Positions 48,271 to 61,833 of a stretch of DNA of 64,000 bases are shown here, piece by piece. Origin of the DNA: Toxoplasma gondii ME49 (Eukaryota; Apicomplexa; Conoidasida; Eucoccidiorida; Sarcocystidae); assembly GCF_000006565.2 (NCBI RefSeq), contig NC_031477.1, forward strand, positions 3,933,137 to 3,997,136, written 5' to 3'. Position numbers and translations under genes: made by a program. Each line of letters starts with the position of its first letter. Positions within the stretch are counted from its first letter, which is position 1. The notes under the pieces are model-generated. The model was not told the origin of the DNA. It saw only the letters and a list, made by a program, of their open reading frames with translations, and made no database searches.

Positions 48271-50964
48271 AAATCGAACTTGAAGCCGTAGTGAACACGC
48301 GGAAACGCGGCAGCGATAGTAAAGCACGCCTAAAGGGAGCTGCGCAATGACAGAAGACTTCAAAGGAAAACGTCATCATTGTCAGAAAACCCTTCTCTGT
48401 AGTAGGGGAAAACTGTGTGTGTTAGGTCATGCGGAAATGAGTTGGGTTTCGAGTTTCGAGCGTTGTTTAACGCCAGCTCCAGAGTCCTCACATGGCCGTC
48501 TGTTTCAAAAGAACTCCGAAGGTACGAAAGTTATTTGCCAAAAGACACAGGAGTCACTTCCACTGTAGAGCATCGGGAAAGCACAGGAGTGGGTCATGTC
48601 GAGTTGTCGTCGACGAGACGACGCACTTCGCATTTGCCTCTTTTGACAGGTGGATTCGTCGTGATTCAGTCATAGCTACAACATAGTTTTACGAGTCTGC
48701 CTAGAGTGCACGCGCGTGTACGCCAATTAGCTGCCAAGATACATTGATCCACGACGTATTTGCCTGGGACCGAGAGTTCCGTTTCGCTCTTCCAGTCTGA
48801 AGAGCGCAGTTAGCGTCAGGCGGACACATAACGCGACACACACGCGACACAAGTCTCCTTTGCCCGTCGAAGATCCTTTTCCCGGCCCTTAGTCACTTTC
48901 CCATAGAAACGAAGAACTGTGGCTGCACACTTTGCGCCCGCAACCTTCCGTTTTTGCTCCAAACTTGAGTGGACTTTGGGATTTGCAAGCAGTCGCGAGC
49001 ATGCACGCTGCTGTGCAATCCGCCATTGCTCCTTAAGACAGGACACTGTGTCGCCGTTTCCGACTTTCGTTTTGACTTTTGCGCCCTTTTCCGCATTTCT
49101 TTTCTGCAGACAACCCAGAAAGGCGCTGCTGCGGCGGCTGTGTCGCATCGCTAGATCCAGAGGCGCCGGTTGACACAGCTCGACCCAAAAACTTTCCGTT
49201 TTCGCCGCGTTCACCTTTTCTTCGCGTGTCTTTGCAGGCTCTTCACCGCGAGCGAAACTTTGTCCGTCCATGCGTTCCACACTCTGTGTGCCGTCACGCG
49301 ACGTGTGGTTGATGAAAAACACCGAGAGGCGACCCCGCAAAGCCTCGCTTTCTGTTCCTTTTTCCAGTCCCGCTGGCTTTTCCCGGCTTTTTGCTCAAGA
49401 CGCATCCAAAGCCGCGCATGTCGTGTTTTTGTGTCTGCATTTCGAGGAGCTTTCCACCCCAGTCTGTGCGTGTGTGCGACGAGACAAAGCAGTGAAACCA
49501 CGTCATTCCTGTGGGCTTCGTATCTCTTGGTCTCCTGAACAGTCACAGGACTTGTGGCCGTTCCTTCCAACCGAGAGCCGGTCGTCAGAAGACGACTTCA
49601 TTCAAGGACGAAAGTCGTTTAGCATCCGTCACTCACACACATGAGAGGCACTTGCACAGGGATGAAGGAGAGCTCACGGTACCGCTAAAGCAATCATAAA
49701 GAACTTGGTTGTCTGTATCTCGTAACTGGAGTCACATTCAGTATCGTAGGTACTAGAATGTCCCTGTTTACTCGATTTGAGTTATACAGTTCTGGGTCGC
49801 GGATAAGAAAGCCGTTCTGACTCCATACGGTTTGAGTCGCACACAGCGGGCCAAACAACGTTCCGTTCTCCAAAGGTGGAATCCCCTTCGCCTTTTTCCA
49901 GTTGGGAACTAGCTCTTTCGGACCCGCGTTTTCTCTCTGAAGGGAAACTGAGGAAAGGAGGGGTAAGAAAGAAACACAAGAGGGAAGAAACAATTCAACG
50001 AGGAGCTTTAGTCGCGGTATCGACTCCGCCGAACCATTCTGAGGCCTGTGCTTGCCTGTCTGTACAGCCGATTTTCCTGAGGAAAGAGGCGTATGCGCGC
50101 GCGTTTTGACCGACCCTTCCTCCAAGACAAGCACTGCGTTCTATCGAGAACGCAAAGGGGACCTTCCTCGGCTTTCAAAGCCTGACGCTTTTTGTCTTTC
50201 CGTTCTTCAGAGGTCCGACAGAGTCGCGCTTTTCCAAGCAGACCTTTCGTGGCATCATTGCTTGCGCTTGTGTTTGGGTTCTTCTCTGGAGGTCGACACG
50301 CCCCTCGTGCTGTGTCAGTGCCTTTCTCTGCCTCTCCGACCGCTCACGCTCACAAAAGTGAACGAAGGAGGTCGCTGTGCATCTCCGAACCTCCGTTCGG
50401 ACGCCTCATTCGTGACTTTACTCAGAGTTCGCCGCGAAAACAGCGCCTCGTCGTTTGCCTCTGTCTCGTGAACTCGCCTGCTCTTCCTTTTTTGCCCTCG
50501 GAGAGCATGCGTCTGTTCTGCGTGGTGGTCCCCGTTTTTCCGGCACAAAGGCGCCTCTATGTGCGCCTCTGAGACCTGACCCAGAGACTGAGTTTGGGTG
50601 TATGCACCGAGTGTGTCGTCGCGCTTGTCTGCGCTCGTGACGCTGAACCAAGCGAAGCCTCTCCGTTCCACTCTTCTGCGAACGGACTGAGCGAAGGCAA
50701 GGCAGGGAACCGAGTTTCCCGTAGAGAGGACACAAAAGCGACACCGGAGGCATTTCAGTTCGTTCGTTCCTGTTGTCGAAAAGGGAGAGACCTTTCGGGT
50801 CGACCGTTGACTTTGTCGTTTGATCTCGTGTTCACCACGACAAACAAGGAGAGATGCGCCGTGTCTCCGCCGCCTTCTTGCCCGAGACGCTCAAGACAAC
50901 CTGCTTTCTCCTACACTCGTCTCTCTGCTCGCGAGTGAAGGACGCTGCCGAAGCACGGACACTC

Positions 50965-51027
50965 CTCAGTTTGAGGAACATTTCTCAGTTTGAGGAACAT
51001 TTCTCAGTTTGAGGAACATTTCTCAGT
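50965..51027 (+). repeat. Tandem repeat, 19-bp unit, 3.3 copies
   Basis: Three exact copies of CTCAGTTTGAGGAACATTT stand head to tail (50965-50983, 50984-51002, 51003-51021), with a partial fourth (CTCAGT). The array lies about 310 bp upstream of the dikinase ATG, so it may be in its promoter or 5' UTR. There are no spacers, so it is not a CRISPR array. Confidence 0.85.
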
Positions 51028-51337
51028 GAACCCGCGTTCGTCATTCAACTACAGCCAACACATCTTTTTTGTGCGTCTCTGCATGTTCAGCGACAGACAA
51101 ACTCAGGAAGGACACACTACTGAATCGTTGACTCTCGACATCCCAGCGTCGACTTCAGACGCTTTTGAAGGCCCAAGAAGCTCTTGAAAGAACGCCTTTC
51201 CTTCTTCTTCTCCCCCTCTGTTCTTCTCTCTCTTCTCTCTTCTTCCTCGGAAGCCTCTCGCGCCGCCTCTGTTGGCCCGCCTTGGCCTGCGGTCTCTGTT
51301 GCGACGGCGGACGGCGACTTGTTTCCTTGCTCTGAAA

Positions 51338-51711
51338 ATGCATCTGGCGGGAGACGTCGGCGTCCAGTTCGAGTGCGTCTGCTCTCAAACGCACCCTGGA
51401 CAGACGCTGTGGGTCGTGGGGAGCGTCCCTGCTCTCGGCTCTTGGAGTCTGCATGCAGCCCTGCAGCTCGAGACCGGACCTGACACATTTCCCCGTTGGA
51501 AGTCGAGAGACGGCGTCCGCGTCCCCAGAAACCAAGATGTCGAATTCAAATTCGTCATTATGAGTCAAAACCGGGACTACGTCGTCTGGGAGCAAATCTG
51601 TAAGTGCTTCTCAAGCAACAACTCTCCAGAGATATCTACAAAGTGCACACACATATATGCATATATATATGTATATATGTATATCTATACGTGTTGAGAT
51701 AAGCAACTCTA

Positions 51712-51747
<36 letters not shown>

Positions 51748-54700
51748 ATGATTATATATATATATATATATGTGATTATATATAATATATGCATGTATAT
51801 ATGCATACGTACAGGCACGTAGACACATGTAAACATCTGTATCCAGATACAGGTTGTCATGCTTTGCTATCCGAGCAAAGGCTTTGGAACAGAAAAACCT
51901 GGCCCGGGCAGAAGAAGGGGAAGAGGGTGTAACCAACACGATTCCGAATGCCCTGACATCCTCTCTGCTTTCTCGTTCATGCCTTTCCTCCCAAGCGAGT
52001 AAGGACCCCGTTTCTCTCACACTCTGCATCTCTGCTCAGAGTTGCCGCATGCAACGATATACTACCACCTGGAAAGTGGAAAACAGAGAGAAGACACTTA
52101 TCGCTTGTTTTTTGCCTGCCTCTCTTCTCGAGGAGAGATCTTGGAACTCTGTAAAATGGCATGTGTGCCTCTCTAGTTACACATGCGCTAGTAAATTGTA
52201 CAGCTCTGAGTAAATGCAAAGGCACACTGTGTAAGATCTTCTCGGAACCAGCTACAATCTTATATCTACATGTCGTCGAGGTAGTTGCCAGATGCATGCA
52301 ACCTGCGCTCTGGGGTGCTCCGCACTGTAGACGGAGAAACGTGGAGAGAGGGGCGCACTGGTGATGGAGACGAAGAAAGCGAGCTTTGACATTAAACAGA
52401 CGCAGCAGAGGGGATGGACATGTTCTGAAAAAAGAAAGACAGAGACACAGACAGGGAGAAAAAAGAGATGCTGGACGAGAAAAGAACCTCTCCCGGCTCT
52501 CGCAACGCGCTTTAGAGAACATCGTCTTCTTTGAACCATCTCCCCTGACTTTTCCCTTCGTCCACTAGCATGAAACATCTCACCACTCAAAAGAACGTGC
52601 CTTTACACAAACATATATATATATATATATACGTATGTATATGCATGTATATGGGTATTTGCATTTATTTACGCATGCATGCGCTTGTGAAGATGGACAA
52701 GCGACGGCGTTTGAACGATTTCTCTGGCTCGTTGCTAAACAGAAGAAAGAGAGAGCGAATGAGGTGCTGGGCACGCAGAGAAGAAGGTCTGCTGATTCAT
52801 TCATTTTTCTTCTTTTTCCGGTGTTGGACAATGCCAGACAATCGCAAGATCTGCACAGATTCTCCCATCATCTACAAAAGCCGTTTCGGTGAGTTCCTGC
52901 TTTTACAGAGATGCGAACCGTTCGTTCTCCGCTTTCTTTCCTCTCTCGAGGTGGCGGTTGATCTCTCCTCTCCCTCTGTCCCCCTGCATTCTTCTCTCTC
53001 CTCTCTCGCGAGGCCATGTCTTACGCGCGGGCTTCTTCGTTTTTGCGCGATCCACGTCTTCCTTGTTTTCACTCTTTTTCCTTCTTCTTTTCCTTCCTTC
53101 GTTCTCCCTTTCTCTCTCTCCTCTCTCCTTCTGTTTTGTGTGTCTCCTGCCGTTCCTTCGTTCTTGACGGTGTTGTTTTCTTTCGCTGGCATCTCTGCGG
53201 GACCTGTCGAAGGGCGGTGCATGCGGCTGTCTCTCTCTCTTTGGCTGTCTGTACAGGCGAGTGGCAGAGCGAGACGACGCCTTGGGTGTAAGTACAGCGA
53301 GCTGAACTCGCGTGTTGGAAGAACCTCTCGGCTCTGGGGTCGCGGGACGCCGGGGGAACGAGCTCTGGTCAAGGAAAAAAGCCAGGGATGGGCAAAGCGT
53401 GGACAGACGAACGGGAACGCCTGAGATACGTTTTTCTAGCGACACAGAGATGAACGTAAACTCGACGCAGGAAGAGAAACGGAGCACTGCGCGACAGAGG
53501 AAAGGAGAAACAGGGGACACCAGAAAGAGCTGAAAGGGAGAAGAGCGAGACAGACGTGGAGGGACATGAAAGAGGGAAGAGGACGAATAGGCAGCCAGAA
53601 GAGGAGAGAGCGTAGTGAAGGGGCATCTGCACGGAAGTTTTTCGTGAAGAAGAACGAGAAAGAGAGGATTCTCAAGGGTGGGGCAAAACCGATACAGGAA
53701 GTGAGTTGGAGAGAACGACAGAGGAACAGAAACGTGACGGATTTTCCGGTTTTCGCAGACTTGCGTCAAAAGCCGGGACAGTCGGCCTGAAACTCTCCCC
53801 AGTAGCTGGAGACCAGCAACAACAGCCCACTTGGATGGTGAGCCTTGCGCCTGATCTGCGAAGTGTTGTTCTGTCTCGCCTTTTCCTCCAGTTCTCCCAT
53901 TTCGGCACATGTGTGGTGGCCGGGGTCTCCATTTCCAGTTCTCTCGCTTTCATTCCAGCGTCGTTTTCAGCCTCAGGCGTCCCTCGCTGACGTCTCCGTG
54001 TCTAGACTTTCCACCTGTAGCGATCTGTTTCCTCTTGCTCTACGTTGTTTTCTCTGCTCCTTCAGCTTCTCTTCCTCCCCTTCTCTCTCTTCCGGCCTTC
54101 CTCTCTCTCTCCCGTCTCCGTCTCTCCGTGACATGCAATCGTCTTTTCCCTCTCTTTTTATGCTTTTTTCTCTGGCCGACCTTCTGTCGTTCGTGCTCTT
54201 CCGTTTTCTCTTCCCGCTCTCTCACTGTCTCCTCTTTTTTTGCTCTTTCTCTCGCTCCCTCTGTCCGGTCTGTGGCCGTTCCCCTCGTCTCGCCTTCTGC
54301 GTCTCGTGTCGCTCCACACGCGACTGTCTTCGTGCCTTCTTTCCTTTTTCAGGGGCGTTCGCCGGATACGGCAGCGTCGCCGGTGCTTCGTCTGTCCTCT
54401 CATTTGGATCTGCTGTCTTCCCCCAGCGTTTCTCCCTCCACTTCTTCTTTGGGAGGCATTTCTCCCTTTTCTGTCGGGAGAAGGGTGCCCGAAAACGCGG
54501 AGGGGGAGGCGCGCGAGAGAAGCGAGGAAGGTCCAGAAAGCGCGACTCTGCCTTCCTCGGCCCTCCAGCGCCTCGTCGAGGGAGAACAGACCGCAAGGAG
54601 CTGGCGAGAAAAACTCGAAGTCGTGAAGAACGTCCTCGCCGCCGCGCTGAAAGAGGGGAAATCCCGGTGCAACCCTCAGGAGACAGGTGGGGACCAGAGA

Positions 54701-57642
54701 CACAAAGAACGAGAAGAAGAAGAAGAGACGGGGAACGGAGAGGCGAGAAGAAGGAGAGACGAGAGAGAAGAGGGGGAGCAGAAGAAAACACGAAGCGAGA
54801 GGGGAGCTCAGAAGACTGCGAAGAAAGATTGGAGGGGGATGACATGCAGCTGAGAGGATGGAGACAGAGAGAGGGAGGCGAGGAAGATCTGCGCGGTTCG
54901 AGAGAAGAAGGAAGTGAGTGCTGGTGCTCTGAGACGTAACAACGCGTGGAAGTGGAAGGAGGTAAATGCTGTTAAATTCCGTCAAAAGTCAGAGACCAAG
55001 GCAGACAGACGAGAGAAGCTGATGCCGACGGTCAGACACGCAAAATCCCGACACTCTGCTTGATCTGCGCCCTCTTCAGTGACCCTCATCGACTCGCTGG
55101 CCTACTGCAGCATCTACCTTCACTTCGTCTCTCAAGGCGACATCGTAAGTTGGTTTTTCTGCTTTCGCTTCCTCTGAGTCTTCTGCCGTTGCATCGTTGT
55201 AACTATCCTATTCGTCTTCCTCTGCGACGCACTCTGTCTTCTCCTGAATTTTCCCGATCCCAAATCTCGAGGAGGCTTGACTTTGTCCAACCGTAATTCC
55301 CCTCACTCCAAATGTTCTCTTGCCCTGAATCCGCTTGTGTTCCATAGTCTCTCGTCTCCTTCAAACTCTCTTTTTTTTCTCATGCGTTCTCAGTTTCCCT
55401 TTGTGTCTCTCACTGTCGAGTCCGTCTCCGAAATTCCTGTTCGTCAACTCGCTCTTGCAACCTCGCCTGTGTGTCCAGACACGGCGTGAGATTCAAGTTG
55501 TGTCTCTTATTATTTTCAAGAGAGTGCGTGCATTCCCCCGATGCGCTTTGCGTGTCGTTCTCGGCCGTTTCGCGGTGTCATCGTCGCCTGTTATTATTTC
55601 GCTCTCGTTTTAATGTCCCCCCCGACAGTCCTCTCTCTTGGCAGTTGTCGGAATCAACCTCTGCGGCGCTCAGTCTGTGTTTTTGTGCACATGAGCAAAT
55701 ATACATATCCATATGCATCCATGCGTATACATATATATATATATATATCTATCCATATATATATCCATACATATATATATATAATCATATATATATATAT
55801 ATATGGTTGAAAAACAAGATGGTAAGACAGTCGCTGTTGTACCATGTGAACTGTCCCTGCGGCATGTAGTTTTCGGAGAACAACTGAAGCTAGACTTTCT
55901 CTGTTTCCTGTTTTTGATAAGTGACGTCCCTAGATTCACGGAAACGCGTTTTTCTTGGATTTTCCTATCCAGGTTTGCACGGAGGACGGGAGACATTTTC
56001 GGCCGAATCACCATGCAAGTCTGTCACGAGAACTGTGCATTATTCTGGAACAAATCGTGCAGGAAATGTCTGGCAGAGACGACATCATGGTACGCGACCA
56101 AACTTTCTTCTTTCGCTTTTTCCCTTCCTCATTGTTCAAGAACCCGCAGTCGACAGAGACCTCTCCACTGCGTCCGCTTCTCGTCGTGTTCGCTCTTCTG
56201 CTTCCATCGCTGTTCTCTCTTCTTCTGCTTGTCTGCTTCTCTTTTGTTCCTCCTGGTCTGTTTTTATTCACCTTCGTCAGCTTTTCTGTCTCTTCTTCTT
56301 CTCTGTGCCTCCACTCTTCTCTCTCTCTTCCGTCTCCTTGCGACTTTCGCCTTCGCGCGAATCTTGTTCCGTCGGGTCTACCGTTCCTTTTTTTTCTGAC
56401 CTTTTTAGTGTTTTCTCCCCTTTTCGCAGGCCGACGCCACTCGGATTCTTGCGCGTTCCATTGCTCCTTCTCTCCCGTCCTTCGGGGCACCGTTTACGGC
56501 CTCCCAACCGCTCACGCGAATTCGAGATATTGCACACCGAAACGACATCCCCTCCGACCTCAAAAATGTAGGCCCTTTCCTGCTTATTCACTTCCTCTTC
56601 CTTCTCTCGTTGTAAATTCTTTCTTTCCGCTTGCTCGATTCTTTCGTCCTCTTGTGTCGTTTGATTCTCTCTTTCATTTTCTCGTGCTTGTTTTTCTCTG
56701 TTGTCTCGCTCTGTCTGTCTGAGTCTGTTGTCTTTCCCCTTTCTCGTCGACTTCTGCGTTTGCTTGGTTTCCTGCTTTGACTTGCTGCTTCGCTTTCTCT
56801 TGCGCCTCCGTCTCTTCTTCACTGTCTTCCTCCGTCTCTTTCGCGCTTATCTTTTTCTTCCTCGTTTCCTTCGTCTTCCGCCCCCATTTTTTTCTTTGCC
56901 TGCAAGCGCGTCGACTGGGTCTCGGTTTCTCTGGAGACGCACTGTTGCCTCCACTGCCTCATCTTCTTCCGTGCAGTTTTCTCGCGCTCCTCTGTTTTTC
57001 TCGCTTTTTCATTTCAGGAAATCAAACACACGCTGCAGAACAAGCTGCACCGCTGCGCAGGACCGGAGGACTTGGTGACGGCCGAGAATCTCCTCCGTCG
57101 CTTCCATACCAATCCCAGTGCTTATCCTCACGCCTTTGTTGTCGAGTTCGAGCGATTCTACGATGTATGTGGAGGAAAACGACCGTCGCGAAGAACAGCG
57201 TCTGAAGGAAAAGGATTCCGCGGGGGATTCGGAAGTAGAGGAACGTGGACCAAAACCAAGACAAAATGCTGCAAAGAGAACACTCTCTTGTACAGTTTCC
57301 CTGGGAAAACGGGGAAAAACTTCCTTCCACGATGGCAGGAGAAAGCAAGCACACAAGCTCTTCAAAGCACGGAAATTCCACCAGGCTCTACTTTTCCAAT
57401 AATTCTTAAAAATTCGTTCTTTAAAAACGGCTCTTGGACCCGAGTTCTTCGACTAAAAAGTCTTCCCGAAAAGAGGGAAACATGCGGAGTTTCTTCTCCC
57501 CCTTCTTTCAATCCCTGCTTGTCTCAACTGTCTTTCCTAGAGAACTAGAAAAATCTCAACAACCAAGGAAAGACAACGTAGACACACACAGGTCATCTGT
57601 GCCTATGCATCTCGTAACTTCTACAAAATGCTATGCGTATAA

Positions 57643-57673
<31 letters not shown>

Positions 57674-59208
57674 TATACATGTTAATGAATACGTGCGTGT
57701 ATTTCTACAAATAAGCAAATGCATACATTGGTACGTATGTATAGGGATAATATATATATATATATATCTATATATATATATATATATTTGCGAATGCACA
57801 GACATGTGAATTGATAGAGAAACATATAGAATTTATGTTCGTCTGCGTACAAAGTGGTGGCGTTTGAGGTGTGAATGCGGTGGATTCGGAGATTGCAGGC
57901 TTTGCGTTCTTGAAAATGAACTTTTCTCAGGAACTGCGGCGTTTTTTCAATGCCACGGATTTGGAGACGCGCCTCGTAGATCTTCGTCAGCAGGAGAATC
58001 CGCGGGCTGTCGAACTTATAAAGTCCGTATGAAACTCTTGATTAGTGCGTTCCTTAGTGCCATTTCAGAGAGGAGTTCGTCGGTTGTGTCTGTGGAGGAG
58101 ACGTGAGAGGCTCTTGCACGAATCCGTACCAAAAAGACAAGGAAATCTCTTTCTCTTGATGTGCACCTGTTTTGGATAGAATTCGTCAAGTCTGGGTGTG
58201 CCCATGTCGAGGAAGCCGCGTCCTTATTTGTCTCTCTTTCTGTCTATATGTGTGTGTGTGTTTCGGACGTGAAAATTCTTGAGTCTGCATGTCTTGCGTC
58301 TCGAAAAAACGAGGGTTCAAGATTGTCTCTGTCTGCAAGTTGCGCTCCGGCTCTCTCTTGGTGCACGTTCGTCTTGCTGCCTGTCTCCCTCTGGGTGTGA
58401 TCTTCTTGTACATCGACTCCCAGGTGCAGACGCTGGAGTCTCTGCGTATACGCCGAAAGCGCGTTGCCTCTGAATGAACCGCAAGTGAAGGGCAGAGGGA
58501 GAGCCTGGAAGAGGAGACGATCCGCTGTCTTTGCTGGTTTTTCTTATGCGTTCAGTCGGTTTCTGGAGTCGAAATCTCGGAGCGATGACCCAAACGCGGG
58601 ACTCACGAAACTCCTCGTTACTCTGTCGGTGTGCGCCGACTTACGCGCTGCCTTCACTTGCCAGTTGAGAGACAGCTGCGCAGTGACATTTCACCAAGAC
58701 ATCCACCAGGTTCAGGAAATGTGAGTCTTTCCCCCCAAATGCTTACTCTTTCGTCTCTTCGCATCGAAGGAGACTGAGGGAAGACGCCGCGAAACGGCGA
58801 GGAGGGGCCGTCTGCGAAAAGAGAAAAAGTCAGTTTTCTCTGTTTTCGGTGGGTCTTTCTTTCGCCACTCTGTTGTTTCGTTGCTTTGTCAGCTTTGCCT
58901 CCCGTCTTCCGCTTCAACGGACTCTCAGTTTCTCGATTTTCATGGACTTTAAAACATTTCTCTCGCAGGAGACTGGCAGAAATCTTGCTGGACGACGTTG
59001 CCTTCGTGCTTCTTAGTCGCAGCGAAGCGCTGTTTGAGCAAGAGCCGAACAGCAAATGGGCTGAAGCTCTCGAGGTGAGAAAAATGTTTTCTTTTTCATT
59101 CCTTTCCTCTAGAACACTCTTAACCTATCCGTAGGACGACACGCAAGCAGACACACACGTATATCTGTCGGCTGCTGCTGAAGTCTATCCATTTTTACAT
59201 ATCTATAA

Positions 59209-59242
<34 letters not shown>

Positions 59243-60346
59243 GTTTAGATATCTATATGTATGTTATAGTGATGCGCGTGTGTGGAGATCTATCGATAGA
59301 CGTCTCGGCGTCTGTCCCTTAGACCTGTTTTTTTGTGTGGTTGCGCATGCTTCGACAAGTATGTGCGTCTGCGTAAGCGCCGTTTGTGTTTTCAGGCTCT
59401 TTCTCTGGGTGTCCAGAATGTCCGCATCAGTGGAATCAAGCGCGATGAGTGCCGAGCCTTGGCAAACGTGAGTGTCAGGGAGATCTTCCAGCTCAAGGGT
59501 GCTTGCCTCATCAGTAAAAACGGCTGCTCTCTTCACCGGGTGCCTGTACACTTCAAACACGACACTGCCTTCGTTCTCTCAGAACAAGTTCTGATCGAAT
59601 AGAGCACCTCTCCTTCTTCTGGCGCAAACGGTCGCGACCTTTGAAGCGTCTGTTCGAATTGCGAACCGGAGGTGATGTCAGAAGTACACGGTGCAGTGGC
59701 ACACCTAAGTCACTCGCCTTCGTTCGGTATTCTCGCTGAGCATTCAGATCCAAAGTCCCTGTTTCACTCACTCCGTCCACCAACCAGTTTCTTCCTCTCC
59801 ATCGACAACCTGAGGCGCGACGAACATGTCGACGGAGTGTGGAGTATGCGTTTAAAGGTGAACTTCGGTACACGCGTCCCCAAATGGAAGCGCGTGCATA
59901 TTCTCATGTGTATGTATATTCCTGTATATATGTGCGCGCATGCATACGGATATTCGCGTCTGTGTTCGTTTGTTGCGTGGTGTAGGAGTTTTCAGGTCTG
60001 GCGAGACAGGCGTTTCACTCCAGAGACGACTACTTGATTCTGAAAGCTTCGCTGGACCGATGCCGGCGTCTGTGCGAGGACTTCACAGACCTGCAAATCG
60101 CTCTCTTCGCCACCAGAGCTCTCGCTCTCGGGGCGCAACTCAAGCTGCCTGAGCACGCTGTGCGAGTGTTCTCAGAAGCGGTCGTTCGATCCAGCGTCGT
60201 CTTCCAGGTAAAGTAAAGAAACATCCGTGTGCGACAAAGCATCCACGGACATACACCTGTCCAAATAAACTGTGCAAACAGACCTGTGCACCTGTCTCGG
60301 TTAATACATCTACTTACTACATATTTCTATGTGTATACATATACAT

Positions 60347-60389
<43 letters not shown>

Positions 60390-61799
60390 CGTATATGCAC
60401 GTATGTTGATAGATGTATCGATACATGCTGCGGGTGCTTACATGTTCCTTTTCGCAAAGAGTTATCTCATTTGATACTTCAGTGTCGATTCCGAATGCAC
60501 ATGCTGATTTGTGTATACCACGGCCGTGTTTGTGTGGACTGAAGTGGGCGCACGCGCCTTGTGATTTTTATTGGTTTCTCTGCTCTCTCCGATTCTTTTC
60601 TCCCATGTTCTTTTCTCTTTTCTCCTCGCTCTTCTTTTCTCTCGCTCCCGTCTCGGCGCATCTGTTTTCTCTTCTTCGTTTTAGTCTCGTCACTCTTTTC
60701 TCCTCGGCTTTTCGCCTATTTTCTTCTCGGTCACCTCTGCCATCTCCGTCTTCAGGTTTGCTTCCCTCGTTTCTCTGCCCCTGCGTCTTCTCCTTTTTCT
60801 CTGTCTTGGTTTCCGAGCGAGGGTCCCGGATCGCTGGCGACCGGTCTCATCCAATTGTCTGTTCTGCCCTCAGATTTCCAAGCTCTGTCGCGCGCTGCTT
60901 CGCGGCATCCAAGTGCGTCTGAATCTGCAGCCGTACGACACTCTGGTCGCTGGCAAAGCTGTCGGTTCTCTCCTTTTTTTCGACACGCTGGAGGAAGCGG
61001 TTCTTCATTGTATCCGGCGAAGCCACTCCGCATCTTCTCTGCGCGCTTCTGGCCTCCCTCTGGGCGCCGCATGCAGCTCTCCCGAGTCTGAAAAGAATTC
61101 TCAACAGCTCGAGCCCAGCACGCCGAACGTGAAGTTCACACGCCTCGGAGAAGAGAAAAAAACCGTGACGGAAAAAGCGAAGGAAGTCTTTGCCGATTCC
61201 CCCCCAATCATTCTCGCTGCGAGATGCGCAAGTGGAGACGAAGAAATCGCAGGTCTCGACGGCCCTAACGCAAGAGTCGTCGCCATCGTCGTCGGCCACG
61301 ATCTCCCTATCCTGAGTCATCTCGGTACACACTGTACACAACTCATTGCGTCTAGTTGTGTTTTTTAATAGGTATCTACCTATCTCACTTTTCTACAAAT
61401 GGAGACGTACACATAAACATACGCGCGGGCGTCCACGTATCTGCCTGCATTCGTCTACTTGTGTCTAGGCATCTGCAGAGGGAGATAAGGTGCATACCTA
61501 TACACAGATGAACTTCAATCAAAAATGACAAAAGTGCGACAGATAATGTAAAGGACACGAGAAGACTTGTGCACAGATATCCATGCAGAATAATATATAT
61601 ATATATATATATGTACAGGTAGTGATACAGAGAACATGAGGTGTGTGAATGCATGAGGATAGGAAAAGAGAGCGAACGCTACGTAAAACGATTCATCGTA
61701 TATCGAAAGCGGTAGAAAGCGTGATACATCTCAATATGTAATGTGGACATGGATAGGGAGAGCATGTTATATCTATCTTTATATCTATATCTATCTGTC

Positions 61800-61833
<34 letters not shown>

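Larger units (their letters stand above)
47042..51337. other. Spacer between IFT20 and the dikinase gene
   Basis: A 4.3-kb stretch without a supportable gene. From about 48.8 to 51 kb stops are rare in several frames, for example a 152-codon ATG frame on minus (48816-49273) rich in Lys and Arg, and many overlapping plus frames. They contradict each other and match nothing known. A tRNA-like sequence lies at 48202-48270 and a short tandem repeat at 50965-51027. The last part should be the dikinase promoter and 5' UTR. Confidence 0.4.

Noticed and set aside
48816..49273. 152-codon ATG frame on minus, rich in Lys and Arg
   Set aside because: Stops are rare in several frames of this region at once, and no family resemblance or splice context supports a gene.
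50965..51027. CRISPR-like array
   Set aside because: The copies are contiguous with no spacers, and the DNA is eukaryotic.
52903..53910. 335-codon frame on minus
   Set aside because: It overlaps dikinase exons and introns, is rich in Arg, Ser and Glu from composition, and has no family match.
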